NCBI GenBank assembly: GCA_958439195.1
Contig: OY288160.1
Span: 439,501-503,500, forward strand
Length of the DNA: 64,000 nucleotides
Direction: 5' to 3'
Source of the DNA: an uncultured Paracoccaceae bacterium
GTDB lineage: Bacteria > Pseudomonadota > Alphaproteobacteria > Rhodobacterales > Rhodobacteraceae
Positions 1 to 8,939 of the stretch are shown in pieces (position 1 is the stretch's first letter; each line of letters opens with the position of its first letter). The position numbers were made by a program, and so were the translations under genes. The notes under the pieces were generated by a model. It saw only the letters and a program-made list of their open reading frames with translations, ran no database searches and had not been told where the DNA came from.

Positions 1-1
1 A

Positions 2-202
2 GAACGGGATGCCGATGAGGTGTTGATGATCGGTGAAACGCGGATCGCCCCGGCAGGCGCGCCTGCCTTCAACCCGGCCTTTGATGTGACGCCGCACCGA
101 TTGATTGCCGGGTTGATCACGGAACACGGCATTGTCCGCCCGCCGTTCGATGTGAACCTGCGGGCGCTGCTGGCTGGTGTCAACCGTCTGGGGACTGAAT
201 GA
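2..202 (+). CDS. mtnA: S-methyl-5-thioribose-1-phosphate isomerase, C-terminal part
   Basis: Only the last 66 residues are in the window; the gene begins upstream of base 1. The visible tail contains NPAFDVTP followed by a hydrophobic helix and ITEHGI, which is the characteristic C-terminal end of MtnA (eIF2B-like fold). MtnA isomerises methylthioribose-1-phosphate to methylthioribulose-1-phosphate in the cytoplasmic methionine salvage pathway. The reading frame is open from base 2 and stops at 200-202. No other salvage gene follows. The assignment rests on a short tail, so a related eIF2B-family protein cannot be fully excluded. Confidence 0.75.
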   Translation, partial: ERDADEVLMIGETRIAPAGAPAFNPAFDVTPHRLIAGLITEHGIVRPPFDVNLRALLAGVNRLGTE

Positions 203-301
203 GTTAAGGCGGCGACAGATCGTCACCCAAAGGCAAATTCCGTTTGCCCTATTTTGGTGTTCGGACGACCATTTCGGGAAATGATTTGTTCGGGGTCCAT
301 T

Positions 302-1072
302 ATGGCTGAAGTTTTACGAGCTGTTCATGCGGCGCTTTTCACGGGCCTTCTGGTGTTGCCCGTGCCTGCCAAGGCCGAGGATGTGGTGGTTTTCGCAGCC
401 GCCTCGCTGAAAACGGCGCTGGATCAGGTGGCGGCAGAGTTTCAGGCCGATACGGGGCATCAGGTTGTAATCAGCTATGCCGGGTCAAACGCGCTGGCCA
501 AGCAGATCATCGAAGGCGCGCCTGCGGATGTCTTTGTCTCTGCGGCGGTTAACTGGATGGACGAGGTGGAAAAGGCCGGGTTGGTGGCGGCGGACAGTCG
601 GGTTGATTTGTTGGGCAACCGTCTGGTTCTGATTGCTCATGGCAAGGATGCCGCAGATGTGGACCTGCGGCGTGGGGTTGATCTTGCCGGGCTTTTGGAC
701 GGTGGCCGACTGTCGATGGCGATGGTGGACGCTGTACCTGCGGGGCAATATGGCAAGGCGGCGCTTGAAAGCCTTGGGGTATGGGCATCGGTTGAAGGGG
801 CGGTGGCGCAGTCAGACAATGTGCGTGCGGCGCTGGCCTTGGTTGCGGCGGGGGAAGCGCCCTATGGAATTGTCTATGCCAGCGATGCGGTGGCAGAGGA
901 TAATGTAACGGTCGTTGCAACCTTTCCGCCGGAAACCCATCCGCCGATCATCTATCCAGCGGCCTTGTTGACCAACGCAACGGATGATGCGGACCGCGCC
1001 TTTTATCAGACGTTGTCAGGCGATGCGGCGAAAGACGCCTTTGTTGCCCAAGGGTTTTCCGTTCTGGATTGA
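302..1072 (+). CDS. modA: Molybdate ABC transporter substrate-binding protein ModA
   Basis: Predicted 256-residue periplasmic molybdate/tungstate-binding protein. The N-terminus is a Sec signal peptide ending near PVPAKA-ED. The mature protein opens with VVVFAAASLKTAL, the ModA signature that holds the first oxyanion-binding serine. YAGSNALAKQI and GAPADVFVSA follow, with the family's second-lobe motif VPAGQYG about 150 residues in. The ATG at 302 is preferred over an upstream GTG at 254 because it places the signal peptide at the very N-terminus. No modB or modC follows; the next gene is on the opposite strand. The permease and ATPase must therefore lie elsewhere, or this is an orphan binding protein. 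Confidence 0.9.
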   Translation: MAEVLRAVHAALFTGLLVLPVPAKAEDVVVFAAASLKTALDQVAAEFQADTGHQVVISYAGSNALAKQIIEGAPADVFVSAAVNWMDEVEKAGLVAADSRVDLLGNRLVLIAHGKDAADVDLRRGVDLAGLLDGGRLSMAMVDAVPAGQYGKAALESLGVWASVEGAVAQSDNVRAALALVAAGEAPYGIVYASDAVAEDNVTVVATFPPETHPPIIYPAALLTNATDDADRAFYQTLSGDAAKDAFVAQGFSVLD

Positions 1073-1086
1073 CCCAAGGCCGCCTG

Positions 1087-1524
1087 TCATATCAGCCCAG
1101 AGCGGAACAGGACGGGGCGACCTTCGACTTCGGCCACCAGTCGGGCTTCGGGCCAGAAGCGGAAAAACACCGTGGGACCAAAATCCGGGATGGCGCGGGG
1201 AGCGGGTGCCATGATCCGGGCAGAGGCCAGCGCAAGGAATGCGCGGCCTGCCGGGGTGGTGATGGGCATGGCGCGCAGGCCCATGTCATCCAACTGCGGG
1301 GCGTCGAGCGTGGCACAAGCCATCGCGTTGATGTCGATTAACCGCTGGGTGGCCAGATCCCATATCGACTCGCCGATGGACAGGTCTTCGATGGCGCAGA
1401 TGTCTTCGGGGTGTGGGCCGACACGCAGGCGCAACCCTTCCGACATCATGGTTGCTTCGACGGCTTGCGCGGTCTGGGTGGGGGTGATGATGGCGGCGGG
1501 TGCGGCCAAGCCACTGTTTGGCAT
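1087..1524 (-). CDS. Hypothetical protein, small, probably exported or cell-envelope
   Basis: 145-residue product with no motif I can assign to a function. It is acidic and contains the segments GLRLRVGPHPEDICAIEDL and MGLRAMPITTPAGRAFLALA. It resembles short uncharacterised proteins I associate with Rhodobacteraceae, but no family name is claimed. It lies 15 bp from the stop of modA in convergent orientation, so it is not co-transcribed with it. An in-frame TGA sits 36 bp upstream of the ATG, which limits the N-terminus to the ATG at 1524 or a non-standard codon close to it. The ribosome-binding site is weak at that ATG. Coding is supported by length and codon pattern only. Confidence 0.55.
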   Translation of the reverse strand: MPNSGLAAPAAIITPTQTAQAVEATMMSEGLRLRVGPHPEDICAIEDLSIGESIWDLATQRLIDINAMACATLDAPQLDDMGLRAMPITTPAGRAFLALASARIMAPAPRAIPDFGPTVFFRFWPEARLVAEVEGRPVLFRSGLI

Positions 1525-2028
1525 CAGAAAGCCTATCAGCGGCCCCCTGCGATGCGATCACAGAACAATGAAAGAAGGGGCGCGTTGCAGGGGCAAGCGG
1601 GCCGTTTGCCGCAATACGCGGCTGAAAACACTGGTACGAACATCACTCACCCCGGCAGCTTGGGCCAACATCAGTCTTTTGCCCCGATCCTTGGATCTTG
1701 CGGCCCCCACCGCTTGATCCTTGGCCTTTGGTGCAACGGCCTGTCTTGCAACAGCCGCCGACACTGGGCGTTGGGCACGCCTTTAATCAAATTGTTACCA
1801 CAATCCAGCCACATCGCAAGGAATACGGATCGGGCGGCCAGATTGATTGCGCGCCAATACCTGATGGTTTGCGGATCTATCCACAGCCAAGAAACGATGA
1901 ACCGAAAACGGGGCAAGTTATTAATTAGTGTTAATTATTTCCCAATGGATTGCACCCGAAAAACGGATGCCGAAGGGTGGATCAATCCGGCGTCAGAGGG
2001 GCGATTCGCATCGGTTTCGGGCCAGTCC
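1525..2028. other. Intergenic region, about 500 bp
   Basis: No convincing gene. A 68-codon minus-strand frame (1558-1764) lacks recognisable motifs and I do not call it. The left part is GC-rich; the right part (about 1780-1960) becomes AT-richer, with runs such as TTATTAATTAGTGTTAATTATTT, so it may hold a promoter or the 3' untranslated end of the convergent cupin operon. Confidence 0.4.
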
Positions 2029-2388
2029 CTATTCTGTTGGTGTCTCGGCGCTTACGATGTGGACGGCCAGAAGGCAGCCATGCGGGGTGTAGGAATTATG
2101 TTCTGTCCCGTCGGCGTAGAACACCAGATCGCCGGGTTTGAAGACGGTGCCATCATCTTCGATCAGCTCACCTTCGAGGATCAGGAACTGTTCATGGCCG
2201 TTGTGGATATGCTTGCGCGTCCGCATTCCGGCGGGCATGCGGTAGACGTGAAAACCTTCGCCGAGCGGCTTGTCGGTATCGAGTTGCAGGATGCTGTCGC
2301 CCAGGGCCATTCCATCCGGGTAGACGAAGGGTGTGAAATCTGCGGCATTGATGTTTGCGATGCGGCGGTCTGTTTTGGTAGCGGTCAT
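2029..2388 (-). CDS. Single-domain cupin protein
   Basis: 119-residue cupin. The metal-binding motif 1 is visible as RKHIHNGHEQFLILEGE, about residues 63-79, with His, His and Glu ligands. Motif 2 is PGDLVFYADGTEHNSY, about residues 86-101. Small cupins of this type act as isomerases, decarboxylases or lyases on small metabolites, or as sensors. The ATG at 2388 is 17 bp downstream of the amidohydrolase stop, so it is the last gene of the eight-gene minus-strand operon that starts with the Rieske oxygenase. The longer upstream frame reads through the amidohydrolase gene and is not used. The substrate cannot be read from the sequence; context suggests an intermediate of the same pathway. Confidence 0.8.
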   Translation of the reverse strand: MTATKTDRRIANINAADFTPFVYPDGMALGDSILQLDTDKPLGEGFHVYRMPAGMRTRKHIHNGHEQFLILEGELIEDDGTVFKPGDLVFYADGTEHNSYTPHGCLLAVHIVSAETPTE

Positions 2389-2404
2389 CGATTGGGCCTT
2401 TCGG

Positions 2405-4030
2405 TCAGGTGAAGGGGGCGGCGCGGTGGACTGCGCGGCCTTTGAACAGGGTAAGTAGCACCTGCGTCTCCGCGATGGCATAGGGGTCGCAGGTGAAGAT
2501 GTCGCGGTCCAGCACGATGAGATCGGCGGAATAGCCGGGGCGAAGCGCCCCAGTCTGGTGGCCGCGCCAGCAGGCGGCGGCGGCATGGATAGTGTAGCCG
2601 AGGACCGCTTCGTGACGTGTCATGCATTCGGATGGAAAGAACGGCGCGGCGCGGCCCCGGTGCCGGGGCGGTTCCCGGGTGATGGCGGTGCCGATAATTT
2701 CGAACGGGTTCAGCGAGGTGACGGCCCAGTCGGAATTGATGCAAAAGGGGGCGCCTGCGTCGATCAGGCTGCGGTTGGCATAGGTCCATGACGCGCGGTC
2801 GGGGCCGATCATGGCCATCGTGTCATCCGGAATGATCGGGTCAATACAGGCCCAGAGCGGTTGCAGGTTGGCCATGACACCAAGTGCTGCGAAACGCGGG
2901 CGATCATCGGGATGCAACAGTTGACAATGGGCGATCTGGTGCAGTCCGGGCCAAGGGCCATTGGCATCACGCGCGGCCTGAAACCCGTCCAGCGCGGCGC
3001 GGGTGGCCATGTCGCCGATGCAATGCACATGGATCTGAAACCGCGCGGCATCCAGCGCGGTGAACAGCGCGCGGATCTGGTCAGGCGGAAACATCAGCGG
3101 GCAGTTTCCGCCTTGCACATCGGCATAGGGGGCGATCAAGGCGGCGGTGCGGTTTTCCAGCCCGCCATCAAGGAAGAACTTGGCGGAATGCAGGTGAAAA
3201 TCTGCGGTGTCATGGGCATTGCGCAGGGCGACAAGGCGAGACAGGGCGCTGTCCACCGTATCGGCGGCAGTGACGGACATCGCCCCCGCCACACGCAGGG
3301 TGAGCGCGTCCTGCGCTGCGGCCTGCGCATAGATGCCCACGTGATGGGATTGGATGAATGGGTCCAGCACGCCCGTGATGCCGTGGCGATTGGCCAGCGC
3401 CTGACCGGCGCGCATGCCGGCGTGAAAGGTCGCCTCGGTCGTGCGGGGCAGACGGGCGAGCGCCCAGTAGATTGCATCTTCGTGCAGCATTCCGGTGGCG
3501 TGGCCCTGTGCATCGCGGACGAAATGGCCATTGGGCGGATCGGGGGTGTCATCGGACAGGCCGGTCATTTCAATTGCGCGGGAGTTTAGGCACGCATTGT
3601 GGAAGTTGCCGTCATAGATCAGGCAGGGCCGGTCTTGCGTGACGGGGTCCAGCACGGTGCGGGTCAGGTTGGCATCGCCAAAGAACCCGCATTGCCAGCC
3701 CGCGCCCCAGAGCATCGGTCCATCCTGTGTGGCGGCATGGGCCTGCATGGCGGCGGCGATGTCGGCGGTGGTGGTGCAGTCGTAAAGGGGGGCGGTTTCC
3801 ACCAGATCGGTGCCGCCGTTCAGCAGGTGGATGTGGGCATCCTGAAAGCCGGGCAGGATCAGGCGGCCTTGGGCGTCGATCACGGCTGCCGCCGGACCGG
3901 CACGTTCGGCCATTGTGGCGGCATTCCCGACGGCAAGGATACGGCCCGCGTCGATCACCAGCGCCTGGGCGGTTGGTTGGGCGGGGTTCATGGTGCGGAT
4001 TTGGGCGTTGGTCAGCAGGGTGCGGGTCAT
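2405..4030 (-). CDS. Amidohydrolase family 3 (YtcJ-like) metal-dependent hydrolase
   Basis: 541-residue member of the YtcJ/N-acyl-amino-acid amidohydrolase superfamily. The metal site is visible as LPGFQDAHIHLLNGG near residue 60 (HxH), with QIHVHCIGDMATRAALD about residues 335-350. The late aspartate motif INSDWAVTSLNPFE follows at about residue 455. Family members hydrolyse amide or cyclic C-N bonds in the cytoplasm. The start ATG overlaps the stop of the preceding cupin gene by 4 bp (ATGA), showing translational coupling. In this operon it would plausibly deacylate or open a nitrogenous product of the Rieske oxygenase, but that is inference. Confidence 0.85.
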   Translation of the reverse strand: MTRTLLTNAQIRTMNPAQPTAQALVIDAGRILAVGNAATMAERAGPAAAVIDAQGRLILPGFQDAHIHLLNGGTDLVETAPLYDCTTTADIAAAMQAHAATQDGPMLWGAGWQCGFFGDANLTRTVLDPVTQDRPCLIYDGNFHNACLNSRAIEMTGLSDDTPDPPNGHFVRDAQGHATGMLHEDAIYWALARLPRTTEATFHAGMRAGQALANRHGITGVLDPFIQSHHVGIYAQAAAQDALTLRVAGAMSVTAADTVDSALSRLVALRNAHDTADFHLHSAKFFLDGGLENRTAALIAPYADVQGGNCPLMFPPDQIRALFTALDAARFQIHVHCIGDMATRAALDGFQAARDANGPWPGLHQIAHCQLLHPDDRPRFAALGVMANLQPLWACIDPIIPDDTMAMIGPDRASWTYANRSLIDAGAPFCINSDWAVTSLNPFEIIGTAITREPPRHRGRAAPFFPSECMTRHEAVLGYTIHAAAACWRGHQTGALRPGYSADLIVLDRDIFTCDPYAIAETQVLLTLFKGRAVHRAAPFT

Positions 4031-4920
4031 GGGGCGGCTTTCAGGCGCAGGGATTCGAGGTGTTGCCAGTCGTCAGCAGGCAGGATTTCGGCCTGTGCCC
4101 GCAGATTGCGCGTGCGGAAGGTGAAGGCGAGGAAGGGGATGGCGCCGATCTTGATCAGGTGCGGGCGGTGCGGGTCGTTCCAGACGGGGTGGTGCGCGGG
4201 TTTGTGGATTAGCGGGCGGTTCGGGCCAAAACGCCAGCCATGCGGGCCGGTCAGCGGCAGGATAAGTTCGGGCGCGGCGTGGTGATGATCGCGGCACAGG
4301 ACATCAGGGGCGATGAGAAGAAGACCGAAATGCGTGTCCGGTGCCGTGAAGGGTGCAGTCACGCCGATCAGCGACGCGGCGGCATGGTTTCCGGGAAAGC
4401 TGGGGCCGATCTGATCGGCAGGGTAGGTATCATCACTGGACCACACCAACAGCGGGGCGGCAGCAGAGATGGCATCAGCAAGGGCGGGGTGCGTGGTGGA
4501 CAGGGCGGCCAGCGCGGTGGGCAGGTGGTCGGTGACCGTTGGGGTTGTCTGCGGTGGGGGCAGGGATTGGGGCCTGGGTTGGGGCGCGCGGCGGGCGATA
4601 TGCCGGCGCAGTTCCGCCACGCCTGGGGCGCGCAGAGGGGCAAGGTAGGTGGTGGCCTCTTCCATCAGATGCGCAAGGGTGGCGGGGCCGTCTTGCCGAG
4701 TTTGATCAGGGAAGGGAAACATGCGGTTGGGTGGGGCGTTTCCGGCCAAACCTTGATGCAGGGCCTGCGTGTCGCGGGCCGATGCGATGCGCCACGCCTC
4801 CAGTTCCACGGGTGAAAGCGCGCCGGATTGGTAAAGCGCCATTGCCGCGCCATAGCGGATGCGTCCGGCACCTTTTGTGCCGCTGGGCAGGGAAAGCAGG
4901 GCTTCGGGTGCTTCAGTCAT
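4027..4920 (-). CDS. Cupin protein resembling dimethylsulfoniopropionate lyases
   Basis: 297-residue protein whose C-terminal third is a cupin like that of the DMSP lyase family (DddQ/DddW type). CRDHHHAAPELILPLTG (about 209-225) supplies a His cluster plus Glu. GWRFGP and then HHPVWNDPHRPH (243-254) supply the second metal-binding strand, and the barrel ends in a hydrophobic PFLAFTF strand. The N-terminal half is helical and variable. The ATG at 4920 is chosen because it overlaps the permease stop by a few bases. In known relatives the cupin removes dimethylsulfide from DMSP. Here the partner genes (polyamine-type importer, Rieske oxygenase) point to a zwitterionic sulfonium or quaternary amine, but the lyase reaction itself is not proven by these motifs. 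Confidence 0.6.
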   Translation of the reverse strand: MTEAPEALLSLPSGTKGAGRIRYGAAMALYQSGALSPVELEAWRIASARDTQALHQGLAGNAPPNRMFPFPDQTRQDGPATLAHLMEEATTYLAPLRAPGVAELRRHIARRAPQPRPQSLPPPQTTPTVTDHLPTALAALSTTHPALADAISAAAPLLVWSSDDTYPADQIGPSFPGNHAAASLIGVTAPFTAPDTHFGLLLIAPDVLCRDHHHAAPELILPLTGPHGWRFGPNRPLIHKPAHHPVWNDPHRPHLIKIGAIPFLAFTFRTRNLRAQAEILPADDWQHLESLRLKAAP

Positions 4921-5752
4921 TGCTGCGATAGGCCAGGCGTTCGTCAAGGATGCGGCGGCGTTCGGCCCGGTTCAGGATCACGCCCGCGATGACCACGCCC
5001 AGGCCCACAACCAGAACGGTCAGGGTGGCAAGGGCGTTGATGTCGGGGGTGACGCCCAGCTTTACCTTGGACCAGATGAGCAGGGGCAGGGTGGTGTTGC
5101 CCGGGCCGGTGGTGAAGGAGGTAATGACCACGTCATCCAGCGAGATGGTAAAGGCCAAGAGCCAGCCAGACAGGATGGCGGGAAAGATGGTGGGAAGGGT
5201 GATGTCCCACATCACCTGCCAGGGGCGGGAGCCAAGGTCCATCGCCGCCTCTTCGATCGCGCGGTCGGACTGGATCATGCGGGCCTGCACGACGGTGGTC
5301 ACAAAGACCATGGAAAAGGTGATGTGTGCGAGGGTGATGGTGGTAAAGCCGCGCTGGCCGGGCCAGCCGATCCAATCGGCCATCAGGATGAACAGCATCA
5401 GCGACGAGATGCCGGTGATCACCTCTGGCATTACGAGGGGGGCCGTGACCATGCCGGTGAACAGAACCCGGCCCCGGAAGCGGGTGAAACGGGCCAGCGC
5501 GATGCCTGCCATCGTGCCAAGGATGGTGGCGATGGTGGCCGAGATCAGGGCGATTTGCACCGAGAGGAGCAGCGCCGCGCCCACCTGACGGTTCGACAGA
5601 AGCGAGACATACCATTTCGTTGAAAACCCGCCCCAGACGGTGGCGAGGCGGCTTTCGTTAAAGGAATAGACGATCATCGACAGGATCGGCACGTAGAAGA
5701 AGGCAAAGCCGAAGCAAAGGACGCTGAACAGGAACCACGGGCGGCGTTTCAT
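4913..5752 (-). CDS. ABC transporter permease, PotC/YdcV type
   Basis: 279-residue inner-membrane permease with about six transmembrane helices. The first begins near PWFLFSVLCFGFAFFYVPI. The cytoplasmic EAA loop that docks the ATPase is AAMDLGSRPWQVMWDITLP (about residues 155-173). Sequence and gene order fit the second permease of spermidine/putrescine/quaternary-amine importers. It overlaps the first permease by 4 bp (ATGA) and the next cupin by 8 bp, so the operon is tightly coupled. Confidence 0.88.
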   Translation of the reverse strand: MKRRPWFLFSVLCFGFAFFYVPILSMIVYSFNESRLATVWGGFSTKWYVSLLSNRQVGAALLLSVQIALISATIATILGTMAGIALARFTRFRGRVLFTGMVTAPLVMPEVITGISSLMLFILMADWIGWPGQRGFTTITLAHITFSMVFVTTVVQARMIQSDRAIEEAAMDLGSRPWQVMWDITLPTIFPAILSGWLLAFTISLDDVVITSFTTGPGNTTLPLLIWSKVKLGVTPDINALATLTVLVVGLGVVIAGVILNRAERRRILDERLAYRSND

Positions 5753-6669
5753 GGCTGCCCCCCTGCGCCATCGGCGCGGGCCTGATAGCGGCTGTAAAGC
5801 ATGGTGGGGATCACCATGATCACCAAAAGCGCCACCGCCACGGATGAGGCCATCGGCCAGTCGCGGGCGGATGAAAACTCATCCGAGATGACCCGCCCGA
5901 TCATCGGGCTGGCAGCATCGCCTACCAGCGTGGGGATCACCAATTCACCTGCTGCGGGGATAAAGACCAATAGGCCACCCGCCACGATGCCGGGGATGGA
6001 TTGCGGCAGGGTCACGTCGCGGAACACGCCAAAGGGGCGGGTGCCCAGATCCATCGCGGCCTCATCCAGCGCGGGGTCCAGCCGTTCAAGGCTGGCGTAA
6101 AGCGGCAGGATCATGAAGGGCAAGTAGGTATAGACCATCACCAGCACGACAGCGAAGTTGGAATGCATCAGCGGCAGGGAGGTGACAGCCCAGCCTTCGG
6201 GGGTCAGCCAGTTCCAGCCATCGGTCAGCAGTTGGTTGAACCAACTGTTCCGGCCCATCATCCCCATCCATGCATAGACGCGCAGCAGGAAAGACGTCCA
6301 GAACGGCAATATAACCAGCATCAACAATATGTTGCGCCAGCCTTTTGATACGCGGGTCAAGCCAAGCGCCATGGGAAAACCGATCAGCAGGCACAGGATG
6401 GTTGCGACCGCGGCATTGCCCAACGAGGTCAGGAAAGCGCGGATGTAAAGATCATCCGTGAACAGGCGCGCATAGCCGTTGAAGTTCAGGATCGGGTTTT
6501 CCCCGCCATAACCAAAGGGGGGCGCCGTGGGCGTGCGGGTGGCCAGGCTCATGGCGAGGACGATCAGGAAGGGCAATAGGAACAGCAGCGCCAGCCAGAC
6601 ATAGGGCAAACCGATGATCAGGTCTGACCAACCCCTTTTATTGAACCAGTGGGACAGGCGGGCGCGCAT
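5749..6669 (-). CDS. ABC transporter permease, PotB/YdcU type
   Basis: 306-residue inner-membrane permease. Its first helix is DLIIGLPYVWLALLFLLPFL, followed by a periplasmic loop and further helices. The EAA loop AAMDLGTRPFGVFRDVTLP lies around residues 200-220. The ATG at 6669 follows the stop of the ATPase gene by 4 bp; an upstream in-frame codon at 6753 would overlap that gene heavily and is rejected. Pairs with the downstream PotC-type permease to form the channel of the importer. Confidence 0.88.
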   Translation of the reverse strand: MRARLSHWFNKRGWSDLIIGLPYVWLALLFLLPFLIVLAMSLATRTPTAPPFGYGGENPILNFNGYARLFTDDLYIRAFLTSLGNAAVATILCLLIGFPMALGLTRVSKGWRNILLMLVILPFWTSFLLRVYAWMGMMGRNSWFNQLLTDGWNWLTPEGWAVTSLPLMHSNFAVVLVMVYTYLPFMILPLYASLERLDPALDEAAMDLGTRPFGVFRDVTLPQSIPGIVAGGLLVFIPAAGELVIPTLVGDAASPMIGRVISDEFSSARDWPMASSVAVALLVIMVIPTMLYSRYQARADGAGGQP

Positions 6670-6673
6670 CGGA

Positions 6674-7771
6674 TCAATCCCGCAACAGGATGGCGGCTTC
6701 GGGTGCGAAGCTGAGCCAGACTTGATCATTCCAGTCGGGACGGCTGTCGCCACCGCGGCGGGCGTTCACGGCATGAACTGACAGCAGATCGCCCCCCGGC
6801 AGGGTGATGCGATAAAGACTGTCCTTCCCGAAATAGGCGAGATCCTTCACCTCGCCCGCGATGACGTTGGGGCCATCGGGCCGGTCGCGTAGCAGGGTGA
6901 TCTTTTCGGGACGCAGGCCAAGGGTAAGGGTTTCCCCTGGCACAAGGTTGGGTAGGGTGCCGGCGATGACCTCTGACCCGAAGGCTGGCACATGAAGGCG
7001 TGTTTCCTTGCCGTTTGTGGCGGTGACGGTTGCGGTGAATTGCGTGATGGAGCCAAGGAAATTGGCGACAAACCGTGTGGCGGGGTGTTCGTAAACCTCG
7101 GCCGGGGGGCCGATCTGCTGCACCTGGCCCCGATCCATCACGGCGATGCGGTCGGCCAGTGTCATCGCCTCTTCCTGATCGTGGGTTACGACGATGAAAG
7201 TCACGCCCGTGCGTTCCTGGATCGACATCAGCTCGAACTGGGTCTGTTCGCGCAATTTCTTGTCCAGTGCCGCCAGAGGTTCATCAAGCAGCAGAAGTTT
7301 TGGTTGTCGGGCCAGGGCGCGGGCAAGGGCCACGCGCTGCCGCTGCCCGCCCGAAATTTGATGCGGTTTGCGTTGGGCAAAGGCGGAAAGCTGCACAAGG
7401 TCCAGCATGTCGCGGACGCGGTCGGCGCGTTGGGCGGCCGTCATCCTTTCGTGTTTCAGCCCGTAGCCCACGTTCTTTTCCACCGTCATATGGGGAAACA
7501 GCGCATAGCTTTGAAACATCATATGGACGGGCCGTTCCCACGGCGGGACGCCCGTCATGTCCTGCCCGTCCAGAAAGATGCGGCCTTTGGTCGGTTCCTC
7601 GAACCCGGCGAGCATCCGCAACAGCGTGGTTTTTCCACAGCCAGAGCCACCGAGAAGGGCGAATATTTCCCCCTTTGTGATGGTCAGCGACACGTCGCGG
7701 ACGGCCTGAAAGGTGCCGAAGGTCTTTGAGACGCCCTCGATCCGCAGGAAGGGCGCGGTGGCATCGGCCAT
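6674..7771 (-). CDS. ABC transporter ATP-binding protein, PotA type
   Basis: 365-residue ATPase that powers the importer encoded around it. Walker A is GGSGCGKTTLL near residue 42. The ABC signature is ISGGQRQRVALARAL (about 138), and Walker B is LLLLDEPLAALDKKL (about 158). The switch histidine sits in IVVTHDQEEAMTLADRI. The last ~100 residues form a TOBE-type regulatory domain (LGLRPEKITLLRD), as in PotA/UgpC subunits. The start lies 2 bp after the substrate-binding protein stop. Similarity to PotA suggests a positively charged amine or zwitterion as cargo. Confidence 0.92.
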   Translation of the reverse strand: MADATAPFLRIEGVSKTFGTFQAVRDVSLTITKGEIFALLGGSGCGKTTLLRMLAGFEEPTKGRIFLDGQDMTGVPPWERPVHMMFQSYALFPHMTVEKNVGYGLKHERMTAAQRADRVRDMLDLVQLSAFAQRKPHQISGGQRQRVALARALARQPKLLLLDEPLAALDKKLREQTQFELMSIQERTGVTFIVVTHDQEEAMTLADRIAVMDRGQVQQIGPPAEVYEHPATRFVANFLGSITQFTATVTATNGKETRLHVPAFGSEVIAGTLPNLVPGETLTLGLRPEKITLLRDRPDGPNVIAGEVKDLAYFGKDSLYRITLPGGDLLSVHAVNARRGGDSRPDWNDQVWLSFAPEAAILLRD

Positions 7772-7773
7772 GT

Positions 7774-8877
7774 TCAGCCGCCGGATTTGATGGTGGCCCA
7801 GATCCGCGTGATTTCGCGGTCCTGTTCTTCGGTTTGCGGGGTAGGGGTATACATGCGCGCCAGCGTGGTTGCATCCGGGTAGACAGCCGGGTCAGAGGCG
7901 ACGGCGGGGTCGATAAACGGCGTCGCCGCCTTGTTGGCGTTGGCATAACCGGTGTAATTGGTGCAGGCGGCGATCACCTCGGGGCGCAGCAGATAGTCGA
8001 TGAACAGATAGGCGTTGTCAGTATTCGGCGCGTCGGATGGCATGCACAGCAGGTCGAACCAGGCCGGAGCGCCAGTCTTTGGCACGTAATAGGCGAGGTT
8101 CATTTCAATTCCCGCCTCTGCCGCGCGGGCTTTGGCGACGCCATAATCGCCGGACCAGTTGTTCACGGCACACACCTCGCCATTCGGGATGGCGGTCAGG
8201 TAATTGGCATTGTCGAACGTCGCGATGTAGTCGCGGATCGGGGCGAACGCCTCGGCCATCTTTTGGTATTCTGCGGGGCCTGCGGTGTTGGGGTCGATCC
8301 CCAGATAGCTAAGAACCATGAAGCCGATGTCGGTCGGGCTGTCGAGGATGGAGATGCCGCAATCGGCCAGCTTGGCCGCGTTTTCGGGTTTGAACAGCGT
8401 GTCCAGCGATTCCAGATCTGCATCGGGCAGGCGTTCGCGGACCATGTCCAGGTTGTAGGTGATGCCGACCGATCCCCACATGTAAGGGACGCTGTATTCA
8501 TTCCCTGGATCGAATCCTTCAACGATTTTAAGGATTTCCGGGTTGAGGTTCGACCAACCTGTGAGCCGCGCGCGATCGAGTTTCTGGTAGACCCCCGCCT
8601 GAACGAAACTGGGCAGCGAAATGCCCGCCATGACGACCACATCATAGCCTGTGGATCCAGCCAGCATTTTGGCCTGCATTTCTTCGGAGCTGGCGTATAG
8701 GTCATAGACCACGCCGATGCCGGTTTCCGCTTCGAAATCCGCGATGGTTGTTTCGCCGATATAGTCGGACCAGTTGTAGACATTCACCGTGCCCGCCTGC
8801 GCCCAGGAGGGGCGAACGTAGGGCACCGCCAGCGTGCTGCCGAGAGTGAGGAGGGCGTTTCTGCGGGTCAGTTTCAT
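7774..8877 (-). CDS. Periplasmic substrate-binding protein, PotD/PotF type
   Basis: 367-residue extracytoplasmic solute-binding protein. The N-terminus MKLTRRNALLTLGSTLAVPY carries a twin-arginine-like pair followed by a hydrophobic stretch and an alanine-rich cleavage region ending SWAQA. The mature protein begins VNVYNWSDYIGE, the typical PotD/PotF opening. The ATG at 8877 is preferred over an upstream one at 8943 because AAGGGAGACCGCC precedes it and it starts the signal peptide. PotF-like proteins bind putrescine, spermidine or related amines; which ligand binds here cannot be read off. First transporter gene after the Rieske oxygenase. Confidence 0.9.
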   Translation of the reverse strand: MKLTRRNALLTLGSTLAVPYVRPSWAQAGTVNVYNWSDYIGETTIADFEAETGIGVVYDLYASSEEMQAKMLAGSTGYDVVVMAGISLPSFVQAGVYQKLDRARLTGWSNLNPEILKIVEGFDPGNEYSVPYMWGSVGITYNLDMVRERLPDADLESLDTLFKPENAAKLADCGISILDSPTDIGFMVLSYLGIDPNTAGPAEYQKMAEAFAPIRDYIATFDNANYLTAIPNGEVCAVNNWSGDYGVAKARAAEAGIEMNLAYYVPKTGAPAWFDLLCMPSDAPNTDNAYLFIDYLLRPEVIAACTNYTGYANANKAATPFIDPAVASDPAVYPDATTLARMYTPTPQTEEQDREITRIWATIKSGG

Positions 8878-8939
8878 GGCGGTCTCCCTTATGGGCATGG
8901 GCCGGTTGGTCCGGCTTTGCCGAAACGGGCTGGGGGCGG

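Noticed and set aside
1411..2412. 333-codon plus-strand frame
   Set aside because: It runs antisense across a hypothetical gene and a clear cupin, with no recognisable motif.
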